Below, piece after piece: positions 54,909 to 62,674 of a stretch of DNA of 64,000 nt (position 1 is the first letter of the stretch; each line of letters starts with the position of its first letter). Under the pieces are notes generated by a model. The model saw only the letters and a list, made by a program, of their open reading frames with translations. It ran no database searches and was not told the origin of the DNA. Source of the stretch: Planctomycetota bacterium (GTDB lineage: Bacteria; Planctomycetota; Planctomycetia; Planctomycetales; Planctomycetaceae). The DNA lies in contig JAEZFD010000063.1 of NCBI GenBank assembly GCA_023417655.1, forward strand, positions 1 through 64,000, in the 5' to 3' direction. The translations under genes and the position numbers were made by a program.

Positions 54909-54948
54909 AGAAGAGAGCCTGCAACAATGTAGGCTCTCTTCTTTTTTT
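54909..54948 (+). terminator. Rho-independent terminator of rpoN
   Basis: AGAAGAGAGCCT (54909-54920) pairs perfectly with AGGCTCTCTTCT (54931-54942), followed by seven T. It begins about 40 bases past the rpoN stop. Confidence 0.93.
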
Positions 54949-55813
54949 AAGTGGCCACTTTATTCAATTGCCCCCGGGTGTGAAGTTCCTCGGATGGGAC
55001 TTATTAGTGTGGAAGCTCCCGCGGATCCCTTGTGTTTGTCTTTCGGAAAGTTACTGGTTATCTCAATCCGCCTCCGTTTCTGTCGAACGATTGAAGCGTC
55101 TTTGAGACTGTGTTGCTTTTTGGCAACACTGCCTGCAGACCGATGAAAATGTTCGGCTGGGCATCTGTCTGATTGCATTGTCGACAGCTGAACCTCGCAG
55201 AGTTGGGTATCTCTACTGAGACTCAGACCCTTTTGTTTTTCGGCCCGCGCTAATTCGCCACGCGGCATAGAGTCTTCTAGACCGTTTTGCCATTTGATCT
55301 GCCCGGATCCGAGACGCGGAATGCAGTGTCTTTCCTGTCGAAAGACATGATGCGCGGGGAGTTGATCGAGCAAAACTGATCTCTTAATTCAAACTCTGTC
55401 TGCCGGATGTGCAGTCAGAGAGTCGCATGTCTCTGGTGCTCACCACACCGGTCCTTCGACTTCTGTTGGGGCGATCGCGCATTACGTTCGTCGGTACTCC
55501 GAATTGCTTCCGCCAGAAGAGAGTGTCTTAGCAGCAGACGTTCGAGAAATCATTCAGTGTGGTGAACGGAGGCAACAACACCTGAATGGAATCTTCAGCA
55601 GGATGTCAATTCTCAACGCGATCCGAAAATCAGGACGTCGACTTGAATAAATGCCTGGCAATCAATTATGCCGTAGTCATAGGCAACGGGTGCGAGAAAA
55701 CTCGCGACCCAATTACTGCAATCCACAGAGGGCTCACGAAGTCTCCTCGATTGCAATTTCTGCCCTTTGTTGCGAATGTGAATAAAGCGGGCTAACAGCA
55801 AAGGCACTCGTTA
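54949..55813. other. long intergenic region with a start-less open frame
   Basis: 865 bases with no established gene. A plus-strand frame is open from 55366 to the TAA at 55648-55650 and reads protein-like in its second half (AIAHYVRRYSELLPPEESV, then ADVREIIQCGERRQQHL), but no ATG or GTG begins it; the first usable start is a TTG at 55504 giving 48 residues. It could be a small gene or a remnant. A short hairpin (GTGTTGC/GCAACAC around 55110-55130) is also present. Other frames look random. Confidence 0.35.
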
Positions 55814-55993
55814 ATGGAAAAGACCGAGATCGTCGCAATCTACGAGGACATGACTGCGCTCCATGCTAGATTGTCTGAGAGCCTCGATGTCCTTGATCGA
55901 TTGCTGGTGAAGTTGGAATTTCGCCTTCCGGATCACTCAGGGCCGTCAAATGAGGAGGAATCGGGGGAAAGCGATCCAGCTGATCGCGGTTGA
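55814..55993 (+). CDS. possible 59-residue small protein
   Basis: ATG 55814 to TGA 55993 encodes MEKTEIVAIYEDMTALHARL..., a helical, heptad-like N-terminal half (IVAIYEDMTALHARLSESL, then LDVLDRLLVKLE) and an acidic Ser/Glu-rich tail. AAAGG lies 9 bases upstream of the ATG. The regular hydrophobic spacing suggests a short coiled coil rather than chance. No family is recognised. It follows the start-less frame ending at 55650 and precedes the WYL-type regulator gene by about 125 bases. Confidence 0.45.
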   Translation: MEKTEIVAIYEDMTALHARLSESLDVLDRLLVKLEFRLPDHSGPSNEEESGESDPADRG

Positions 55994-56117
55994 TGTTAGG
56001 GCATTTTTTCGGGCCTCATCACGCTTGAAATTGCCCATCCTTTTTGGTTTATGAGCGGGTCCCGACTTGTAAGGGGGTGTACAAAGCCGCAAGGCGGCTG
56101 GCGGCATGGAGTGCGTG

Positions 56118-56816
56118 ATGGCTGATCCCCAGGCAACTGCTGTAAATGAGGAACATTCCCGCTTACGGCGGCTGCTAAATCTGGTCGAGCTGCTGGAACT
56201 TGGATCTCACCGGAATGCAAGCCAGCTAGCCAGCGCTCTCAGTGTCAGTCGGCGTACGATCTTTCGTGATCTTCAGACTCTGCTGTCAGCCGGTGTGCCG
56301 ATTCAATATGACTCCAGCCGACAGCATTATCGCCTTCAGAAGCAGGGACCTCTGAACTCCCGGCACCCGATTCCGGACGTGATGAATATTGCGCTCTCTG
56401 TCCGAGAGGTTGGGGACGCTGGTTTCGATGAGGTTGCTGCGTTCATTGAGACCGAGGTGCTCCACAGACTTTCAGAGGCATCAAGGCAGTTCTTTCGAGA
56501 GGCGTTGGAGTGGATCGTTCCAACGCCTTCGGCGGGTCACGGGGTGGAGTCTGTCCATTTGCGCACGCTCTTCACTTGCTATCGCGATCGGCGTAAGGCG
56601 AGAGTCAACTACCGCAGACAAGATGGTGATGTGCAAGGAACTCTCCTGGCTCCAACGCAGTTGGTAACGGGCCATCAGGGGTGGGAAGTGGTCGGGTGGT
56701 CAACCTTTCATCGCGCGAACATCGGGGTGCAAGTCACTCGAATCGAGAGTGTGACGATGTCGGAAGACCTTTTCACCAAACCTGAGCGTCACATCCTGAC
56801 CTGGCTGCAGGAGTGA
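56118..56816 (+). CDS. HTH/WYL-type transcriptional regulator
   Basis: A 232-residue regulator. The N-terminus holds a DeoR/HTH_11-like winged helix (LLNLVELLELGSHRNASQLASALSVSRRTIFRDLQTLLSAGVPI, read in pieces). The C-terminal part is WYL-like, with RRKARVNYRRQDGD, LLAPTQLVTGHQGWEVVGWSTFH and VTRIESVTM. WYL domains bind nucleic acid or other ligands and often control stress or defence genes. GGAG 6 bases before ATG 56118 supports this start; an ATG four codons earlier is less likely. The regulated gene is unknown; the histidine kinase gene downstream is a candidate. Confidence 0.85.
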   Translation: MADPQATAVNEEHSRLRRLLNLVELLELGSHRNASQLASALSVSRRTIFRDLQTLLSAGVPIQYDSSRQHYRLQKQGPLNSRHPIPDVMNIALSVREVGDAGFDEVAAFIETEVLHRLSEASRQFFREALEWIVPTPSAGHGVESVHLRTLFTCYRDRRKARVNYRRQDGDVQGTLLAPTQLVTGHQGWEVVGWSTFHRANIGVQVTRIESVTMSEDLFTKPERHILTWLQE

Positions 56817-57162
56817 CAGTCACTGGCGGAATCACCGCGCACGCTCGCTCCCTGAGCTTTGGGGGAAGGTGCCTGTGAAAGCAATATGCTCTCCGAATTG
56901 AGGGCCGCCTCGCTCCTAGTCCTGGGCTCAGAGCGTTCCATTGACTGATGAGTTAACTCATGCAGGCTTGTCTCAACGGCGGATGTTGATTTGTTGTCTG
57001 TAGTGCCGCCGCACACTGTTCAACACTCCGGATTGAACGCCAAGAATAGCAAGCGGAAATTCTAATCACTTGGGCTGGGACCCCCGTTGCACGGGTGAAA
57101 TCCCGGTCTACGATTAGGAAATGGATGCACGCTGATGCGTCCAAGCACAGGGGCATGTTCGG
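56817..57162. other. intergenic region with a perfect 14-bp palindrome
   Basis: About 345 bases without a gene. The notable element is ATGAGTTAACTCAT at 56948-56961, a perfect 14-bp palindrome about 200 bases before the histidine kinase start, which may be an operator. Nothing else is clear. Confidence 0.45.
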
Positions 57163-58368
57163 ATGGCCAGTATTGAGGGGCAGATGCGGCTGGGGGAATT
57201 TATTCTCGCAAATGTTAATGCGATCCTTTGCGAGTGGGAGGCATTCGCACGAAGTACCACGCCAGGCCAGAATATGACCGATTTGGCACTGCGGGACCAC
57301 GCTCCAGAAATTCTCCGGGCGACTGTCCGTGACATGCAATCGCTGCAGAGCAAGTCGGAGCAGTCGGCGAAGTCCCGGGGCGAATCGTGGGAAACGGAGA
57401 GCGCCGCGTTAAACGGTGCATCTGTGCAGCACGCGATTGGGCGTCTTGATTCTGGTTTCGATCTGCTCGAGCTGGTTTCTGAGTACCGCGCGTTACGAGC
57501 CAGTGTCCTGAGACTTTGGCAGGAAGGGGAGTTTCACCCTGACTCCCGAGACGTTGATGATGTCACCCGATTTAACGAGTCCATCGACCAGTCGTTGACC
57601 ACGGCAGTTCGTGTTTACACGCAGAGTGTTGAACAGTCCCGGGACCTCTTTCTGGCCATTCTCGGTCATGATCTCAGGAATCCACTGAATATCATTTCCA
57701 TGTCGGCAGCTCTGCTGCCGTCGTTAGTCCAGCTTTCGCCAGAAGCTAAAGATGTTGTGTCTCAGATCACAACGAATTCTGACGTCATGGTGAGAATGAT
57801 CAGTGATCTGCTCGATTACATGCGGGCACGGCTCAGAGCGGGGATCCCTGTGTCACCTGCCCCGATGGACCTCGGCAATCTTTGTGAGGAGTTGTTCAAA
57901 GAGCTTCGGACGGCTCACCCCAATCGCAGGTTAAATCTGAAAATTGAAGGCGACTTGAGAGGTCGATGGGATGCCGATCGTCTGCGGCAGGCAATCACCA
58001 ATCTCTTGGGCAACGCCATTCAGCATAGCCCTGCAAACGCCCCTATCGAGGTGAAACTGTGGGAAGCGGGGGCGGACGTCGTTTTGGCTGTTCGAAACGG
58101 TGGACCCGCAATTCCACCCGACGAACTGGTTAACATCTTCGAACCATTGGTGCGAGGCTCCAGAGCAGGGGCATCGGCCAAGAGTCGCCCTGGAAGCATG
58201 GGCTTGGGGCTGTACATCGCTCGACTCATTGCTCATTCCCATGGGGGAAAGATCGATGTCAGTTCGTCAGAAGAGGAGGGGACTGTATTCAGTGTTCGGC
58301 TGCCGCGTGATTGTTCCGTCCGATCTGTCGACCCGAGTTGGAACCACGAATTCCTCGGGATTCAGTGA
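57163..58368 (+). CDS. soluble sensor histidine kinase with RsbRD-like N-terminal domain
   Basis: A 401-residue kinase without membrane segments. Residues 8-140 resemble the RsbRD N-terminal globin-like sensor domain (LGEFILANVNAILCEWEAFAR...LVSEYRALRASVLRLW). The HisKA dimerisation helix has H169 in AILGHDLRNPLNIISMSA, and the ATPase domain has the N box (LRQAITNLLGNAIQHS), an unusual G1 region (VRNGGPAIPPDELVNIFEP) and SMGLGLYIARLIAHSHGG. It should autophosphorylate and pass phosphate to an unlinked response regulator, since none is adjacent. Both ATG 57163 (AGGGG upstream) and ATG 57184 (GAGG upstream) are possible starts. Confidence 0.9.
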   Translation: MASIEGQMRLGEFILANVNAILCEWEAFARSTTPGQNMTDLALRDHAPEILRATVRDMQSLQSKSEQSAKSRGESWETESAALNGASVQHAIGRLDSGFDLLELVSEYRALRASVLRLWQEGEFHPDSRDVDDVTRFNESIDQSLTTAVRVYTQSVEQSRDLFLAILGHDLRNPLNIISMSAALLPSLVQLSPEAKDVVSQITTNSDVMVRMISDLLDYMRARLRAGIPVSPAPMDLGNLCEELFKELRTAHPNRRLNLKIEGDLRGRWDADRLRQAITNLLGNAIQHSPANAPIEVKLWEAGADVVLAVRNGGPAIPPDELVNIFEPLVRGSRAGASAKSRPGSMGLGLYIARLIAHSHGGKIDVSSSEEEGTVFSVRLPRDCSVRSVDPSWNHEFLGIQ

Positions 58369-58547
58369 CCGTGACACGTTCAATCTGTATTGATCATTGG
58401 CCGAGGAAGTCTGAAGTCAGCGGAATGTAGACAGGCCGGCGATCCGGTGCGGACGGTTTGCAGTCAGCCGGTTCACAGTGCGCAGAGTTCAGTGTCATCT
58501 CAGTGCGAGCGAGACGAAGACTCGACACAATGACTCAGGAGCTGCTG
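58369..58547. other. spacer after the histidine kinase gene
   Basis: Together with the trailer up to 58693 this makes about 325 bases without a protein gene. Apart from the two hairpins listed for the tRNA trailer, nothing was recognised. Confidence 0.35.
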
Positions 58548-58573
58548 AAAAAAAGCGTGGCAAAGCATGCCAC
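58548..58573 (-). terminator. terminator downstream of tRNA-His
   Basis: On the minus strand GTGGCA and TGCCAC (58568-58573 and 58557-58562) form a 6-bp stem followed by GC and seven T (58548-58554 on the plus strand). A second hairpin in the trailer pairs GCAACCCC (58656-58663) with GGGGTTGC (58675-58682). Confidence 0.6.
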
Positions 58574-58693
58574 TGCAAAAGCGGAAAGTTCGTTGCGACT
58601 CAGCCTGCGGCCATTCACAGCACGCAGGCTCGCTTCCAAAACCCTCTTGTTTCCGGCAACCCCATTTCAGAACAGGGGTTGCGTCGAAAAAAG

Positions 58694-58768
58694 GGTGAGC
58701 AACGGGACTTGAACCCGCGACCCCCAGATCCACAATCTGGTGCTCTAACCAACTGAGCTATGCCCACC
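58694..58768 (-). tRNA. tRNA-His (anticodon GTG)
   Basis: The minus strand folds as a complete tRNA: acceptor GTGGGCA pairs with TGCTCAC (one G-U pair), D arm GCTCAGTTGGTTAGAGC, anticodon stem CCAGA/TCTGG around the loop TTGTGGA with anticodon GTG, and T arm CGGGTTCAAGTCCCG. An extra G at the 5' end opposite the C discriminator is the identity mark of histidine tRNA. The 3' CCA is not encoded (CCTT instead), so it must be added after transcription. Confidence 0.97.
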
Positions 58769-59097
58769 ATCTCTTCCACCGGACCACGAATGAGCCGGGG
58801 AAGTTCGCAAGATATCCGAGTCGGCTTCGTCCGGCAACCGTTTTCGCAGGGTTTGTCTGACCGCTTGCTCCGGATTCCCTATGACCGGGCAGGAGACCGC
58901 TATTTTCACTATGATTCGTCAGTATTTGACTGAGCGGGGAGTGGCTGCGATTTGTTGAGTCCTCCCTTTTCCGACCGATCAGGCCTTTTCCTTCTGCAAA
59001 TATTGCGGGAATCGGGTTGCGGTAAACTGAGTTTCGGCTGGCAGCGACTGGCAAACGGGTCAAGTCGCGAGCGCACAGGGCAGGGCTCTGACGGAAG
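58769..59097. other. divergent spacer between tRNA-His and the methyltransferase gene
   Basis: About 330 bases with no supported gene. It should contain the tRNA-His promoter on the minus strand and the methyltransferase promoter on the plus strand. Confidence 0.35.
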
Positions 59098-59865
59098 TTG
59101 TCACAAGAAAGATTTGACGTGGTGAGTTCTGGCGGCAGTGATCTGGAATTATCAGAGTATCTGCAATCGTTTCTGACTGAGGAGCGTCGAGAACGGTTCG
59201 ACCGTGTTCTCGAGCAGCGAACCCATTGGATTCAGGTCGGCTTGGTCGACCTGTATCAGCAGCATAATGCCAGTGCCGTTCTGCGAACCTGCGATGCGAT
59301 GGGAGTCCAGAAGGTTCATGTCGTCGAGTCCTACAATGAGTTTGACCCGAATCCCGATGTGGCACTCGGCAGCGAGCAGTGGCTGACACTCACTCATTAT
59401 CAGGGGGCCGATGCCGTCGAGCAGTGCGTTACGACATTGAAGTCTCAGGGAGTCTGCGTCGCGGCGACCGTTCTGCATGCCGACAGCCGACCGATTGCGG
59501 AGTTACCGCTCGATCGTCCAGTGGCGCTCCTTTTCGGAAACGAAAGAGACGGCCTTCCTCAATCGGTCATTGAAGCGGCAGATGAACTTGTTCATGTGCC
59601 GATGTACGGGTTTGTGGAGAGTTTCAATATTTCCGTCGCTGCTGCACTCTGTCTGCAGACTCTGACGGAACGATTGCGGGCCTCCGAAATCCTCTGGCTA
59701 CTGACGCCAGAGGAGAAAGTCCGGCTCCAACTGGAGTGGACCCGTAAGAGTCTGAAGAAGGTCGACCAGCTTGAAAGACAGTTTCACCTCGACATGGCCC
59801 AGGGCCGGCGACCCCGGCGATTGACCGATCATGAACCTCTTTCTTCGGAACGGGGTCTGCTTTGA
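59098..59865 (+). CDS. trmH: TrmH/SpoU family tRNA 2'-O-methyltransferase
   Basis: A 255-residue SPOUT methyltransferase, most like TrmH, which methylates the ribose of G18 in tRNA using SAM. Motif 1 is QHNASAVLRTCDAMGV (conserved N and R), motif 2 is VALLFGNERDGLPQSV, and motif 3 is VPMYGFVESFNISVAAALCLQ, the knotted SAM site. A C-terminal extension rich in charged residues (RKSLKKVDQLERQFH) is typical of TrmH. The start is uncertain: TTG 59098 or GTG 59119/59122. It lies beside tRNA-His but is transcribed divergently. Confidence 0.92.
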   Translation: MSQERFDVVSSGGSDLELSEYLQSFLTEERRERFDRVLEQRTHWIQVGLVDLYQQHNASAVLRTCDAMGVQKVHVVESYNEFDPNPDVALGSEQWLTLTHYQGADAVEQCVTTLKSQGVCVAATVLHADSRPIAELPLDRPVALLFGNERDGLPQSVIEAADELVHVPMYGFVESFNISVAAALCLQTLTERLRASEILWLLTPEEKVRLQLEWTRKSLKKVDQLERQFHLDMAQGRRPRRLTDHEPLSSERGLL

Positions 59866-59938
59866 TCTGCTACGGTGGTTATAAGCGACCTGATCCTTGC
59901 GTTTCCTTGTTCAACGAACTGAGACAGTGGAATTCAAG

Positions 59939-60334
59939 ATGAACCCTCGGGACCTTCCACAGATACCTGAAACTCCGCCCGCAGCAGACGACCCTCGCGT
60001 CTATTTCTCTGCAGAGCGGACATTGCTGAGCTGGCTGAGGCTCGGAATTGGCATTATGGCATTCGGGTTCGTCGTCGCCCGATTTGGTTTGTTTCTCAAA
60101 CTGGTGAGAACTGGAGGCGACGGAAGTTCCTCCATCTTCTCGGTGGGCGTCGGAGCCATGTTAGTGCTTCTGGGAGCGGGCTCCATTCTCCTGGGAGCAT
60201 TGCGGTACCGATCTTTCTGCAAGACATTGAAGGCAGGGGAAATTCCGGATTCGAGTTCTACCACAGCCCCAATCTTGTTGTGCGCCTTGATTTCCCTGGT
60301 CGGATTTCTCCTGTTCGCACACCTCCTCATGTAG
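59939..60334 (+). CDS. DUF202 (YidH-type) inner-membrane protein
   Basis: A 131-residue protein with a short Pro-rich cytosolic start, then DPRVYFSAERTLLSWLRLGIGIMAFGFVVARFG, the characteristic DUF202 signature, and two more membrane helices (about 70-90 and 110-130). The function of DUF202 proteins is not known. ATG 59939 begins the folded protein; 14 upstream in-frame residues are less likely to be used. It lies 73 bases downstream of trmH and 70 bases before argJ on the same strand. Confidence 0.88.
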   Translation: MNPRDLPQIPETPPAADDPRVYFSAERTLLSWLRLGIGIMAFGFVVARFGLFLKLVRTGGDGSSSIFSVGVGAMLVLLGAGSILLGALRYRSFCKTLKAGEIPDSSSTTAPILLCALISLVGFLLFAHLLM

Positions 60335-60404
60335 AATCCGTTGGTGCTCTCCTGAAGATTTGGAGGGACCTGACTGCAGAAATTGACTGAAGAACGGAAC
60401 TGGC

Positions 60405-61598
60405 ATGATTGCTGATGAATCGCTTCCGCACGGCTTCCAGACCGCCGGTGTGACCTGTGGGATCAAGGCATCGGGCAAGCTGGATATGGCGTTGTTTGTG
60501 TCTGAAGTCCCGGCGGTCGCTGCGGGGGTCTTCACACAGAATCGCGTCGTCGGAGCCCCGGTTGTGGTGTCCCGTTCGCGTCTCCCCTCGTCCAGCATTC
60601 GTGCTGTGGTGATCAACTCCGGGAACTCGAATGCCTGCACAGGGGAGCGGGGAATCACTGATGCCCGTCAGATGACCTCACTCGTTGCCGAACGGATCGG
60701 GGCGCGAGAAGACGACGTTCTCGTCTGCTCAACAGGAGTCATTGGGAAATTTCTGCCCATGGAGAAGGTCGCCAGCGGGATTCGCGAAGCGAGCCAGCAT
60801 CTTCATGGGACCGCGCAGGGGCTGCAGTTGGCCGCTCAGGCGATCATGACGACCGACACTGTCACCAAGGTGGTCACCAGGCGGATTGAATTCGGTGACC
60901 GGATTGGAACAATCACCGGCGTCTGCAAGGGGGCGGCCATGATCGCGCCGAATATGGCGACGATGCTGGCAGTTGTGATGACTGACATCGGTCTTCCCGT
61001 TGAGAAGTCGCAGGAGCTCTTGAAGACAGCGGTGAATCGCAGCTTCAACAATATCTCCGTGGAAGGACATACGAGTACGAGTGATTCGGTCCTGCTCCTC
61101 GCGAATGGGCAGTCGGGGCACACCTGTCAAACTGCTGAGGATCTGGAGCAATTCCAGATGGTTCTGAATGATGTCTGTACAGAACTCGCTCGAAAAATTA
61201 TTCGCGATGCGGAAGGGGCGAAGCACTTCGTCACGGTCAACGTGCAGGGACTTCCTTCAGAAGAGGATGCACGGCGGATCGCAAAGGCCGTCTGCGAGAG
61301 TCCTCTGGTCAAGACTGCGATCACGGGGAATGATCCCAATTGGGGACGCATCATTTCCGCAGCCGGTTATGCCGGAGTGCAGTTTCAGGAACAGGATCTA
61401 TCGCTGGTGCTGAACGGCGTCGTCATTTACGAAGCAGGCCGACCGGCTGCTTATGATGAGACGACACTGTCTAACTCGATGAAGTCAGGTACGGTGACGA
61501 TTGACCTGCAGTTCCGCCTGGGACGGGCGCATGTGACCTATTGGACCTGCGATCTCACGGCCGAATACATCCACCTGAATGCAGACTACACCACTTGA
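60405..61598 (+). CDS. argJ: bifunctional glutamate N-acetyltransferase / ornithine acetyltransferase
   Basis: A 397-residue ArgJ of the arginine pathway, moving acetyl groups from N-acetylornithine to glutamate (and in bifunctional forms using acetyl-CoA). The self-cleavage site is in MIAPNMATMLAVVMTD, where the Thr after Ala becomes the N-terminal nucleophile of the beta chain. Other landmarks are VAAGVFTQNRVVGAPVVVSR, VINSGNSNACTGERG, VCSTGVIGKFLPM, VEGHTSTSDSVLLLANG and GNDPNWGRIISAAGYAGV. It is cytosolic and complete. Its transcript meets that of pyrH at a shared terminator. Confidence 0.96.
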   Translation: MIADESLPHGFQTAGVTCGIKASGKLDMALFVSEVPAVAAGVFTQNRVVGAPVVVSRSRLPSSSIRAVVINSGNSNACTGERGITDARQMTSLVAERIGAREDDVLVCSTGVIGKFLPMEKVASGIREASQHLHGTAQGLQLAAQAIMTTDTVTKVVTRRIEFGDRIGTITGVCKGAAMIAPNMATMLAVVMTDIGLPVEKSQELLKTAVNRSFNNISVEGHTSTSDSVLLLANGQSGHTCQTAEDLEQFQMVLNDVCTELARKIIRDAEGAKHFVTVNVQGLPSEEDARRIAKAVCESPLVKTAITGNDPNWGRIISAAGYAGVQFQEQDLSLVLNGVVIYEAGRPAAYDETTLSNSMKSGTVTIDLQFRLGRAHVTYWTCDLTAEYIHLNADYTT

Positions 61599-61656
61599 GT
61601 TGTTCCTCCTGAGCGAGCCACTGTAGGGTTCTCATGATTCAGTGGTCTATCAAAAG

Positions 61657-61687
61657 AAAACGCCCCGCTCGAGTTGCGGGGCGTTTT
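61657..61687. terminator. bidirectional Rho-independent terminator of argJ and pyrH
   Basis: AAAACGCCCCGC (61657-61668) pairs with GCGGGGCGTTTT (61676-61687) around a 7-base loop. T tracts occur on both strands, so it serves both convergent genes. Confidence 0.95.
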
Positions 61688-61718
61688 TCATTGAGTGCTG
61701 GTTTTGTCGCAAACTGGT

Positions 61719-62465
61719 TTAGACAGGCGATCCGGCGTTGTGGACAATCGTTCCGATTCGTTCGCCGCGAACAGCTCGCAGAATGTTTCCGCTGCGGGCG
61801 AAATCGAAGACGAGAATCGGGATGTTGTGTTCCATGCAATGATGGATCGCCGTCGCGTCCATGACCTGCAGGTTCTGCTTCAGAGTGTCCTGGAATGTGA
61901 TCGTCGAGTACCGGACGGCGTGTGGATTCTTGGCCGGGTCTTCGGAGTAGACGCCATCCACCTTGGTGGCCTTCATCAGGATGTCCGCACCGATCTCGCG
62001 AGCACGCAGTGCGGCCGCGGTGTCGGTCGTGACGAATGGGCTTCCAGTGCCGGCGGCGAGAATCACGACGCGTTTCTTTTCAAGGTGGCGGATACAGCGG
62101 CGGCGGATAAAGGGTTCAGCGACCCCTTCCATTCGGATGGCCGACTGGACACGGGTGGCGACCCCTTCGATTTCCAGAGCATCCTGCAGGGCGAGTGCAT
62201 TGATGACAGTTGCCAGCATTCCCATGTAGTGAGCTGTCGAAGGATGGATGGCCTCGCTCACCTGTGCAAACTGTTTCCCACGGAGGATGTTGCCGCCTCC
62301 GACGACGATGGCGAGTTCAACACCGGTCTCGACGACAGACTTGATCTGCCGTGAGATGGCGGTGACCTCATTCATGCTGATGCCCCCTTCGCGCTCGCGG
62401 CCAAAACTTTCTCCGCTGAGTTTGAGGACGACGCGGCGAAAGGCAGGGGAAGTCGGTGAAGTCAT
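61719..62465 (-). CDS. pyrH: UMP kinase
   Basis: A 248-residue bacterial UMP kinase of the amino-acid-kinase fold, phosphorylating UMP to UDP. Landmarks: RRVVLKLSGESFG (phosphate-binding Lys), LAIVVGGGNILRG, MGMLATVINALALQDALE, LAAGTGSPFVTTDTAAALRA and KATKVDGVYSEDP. It is hexameric in other bacteria and regulated by GTP and UTP. No tsf or frr gene is adjacent, unlike in many bacteria. It lies 209 bases downstream of the CpaE-like gene. Confidence 0.96.
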   Translation of the reverse strand: MTSPTSPAFRRVVLKLSGESFGREREGGISMNEVTAISRQIKSVVETGVELAIVVGGGNILRGKQFAQVSEAIHPSTAHYMGMLATVINALALQDALEIEGVATRVQSAIRMEGVAEPFIRRRCIRHLEKKRVVILAAGTGSPFVTTDTAAALRAREIGADILMKATKVDGVYSEDPAKNPHAVRYSTITFQDTLKQNLQVMDATAIHHCMEHNIPILVFDFARSGNILRAVRGERIGTIVHNAGSPV

Positions 62466-62674
62466 ATTCCGTGTATTCCGGTCGATTCGTAGAAGAAAAA
62501 TCCATGATTGAGCCGATCCGGGAGGAGAGGCTCGAGTCGTCAGGGGGCCTCGTCGGACCTGACTTTGTTCAGTTCTGTCTGTTCAATGTGAACGGCGATT
62601 CTCTGGCCGTCAACTGTGATTCAGAATCGGGAGTCGTCGCTGCGGCAGTATCTATCAGCCGAACGCAGGCCGGC

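Noticed and set aside
54960..55373. 137-codon minus-strand frame after the rpoN terminator
   Set aside because: Composition looks random, there is no ribosome site, and no recognisable motif or hydrophobic pattern.
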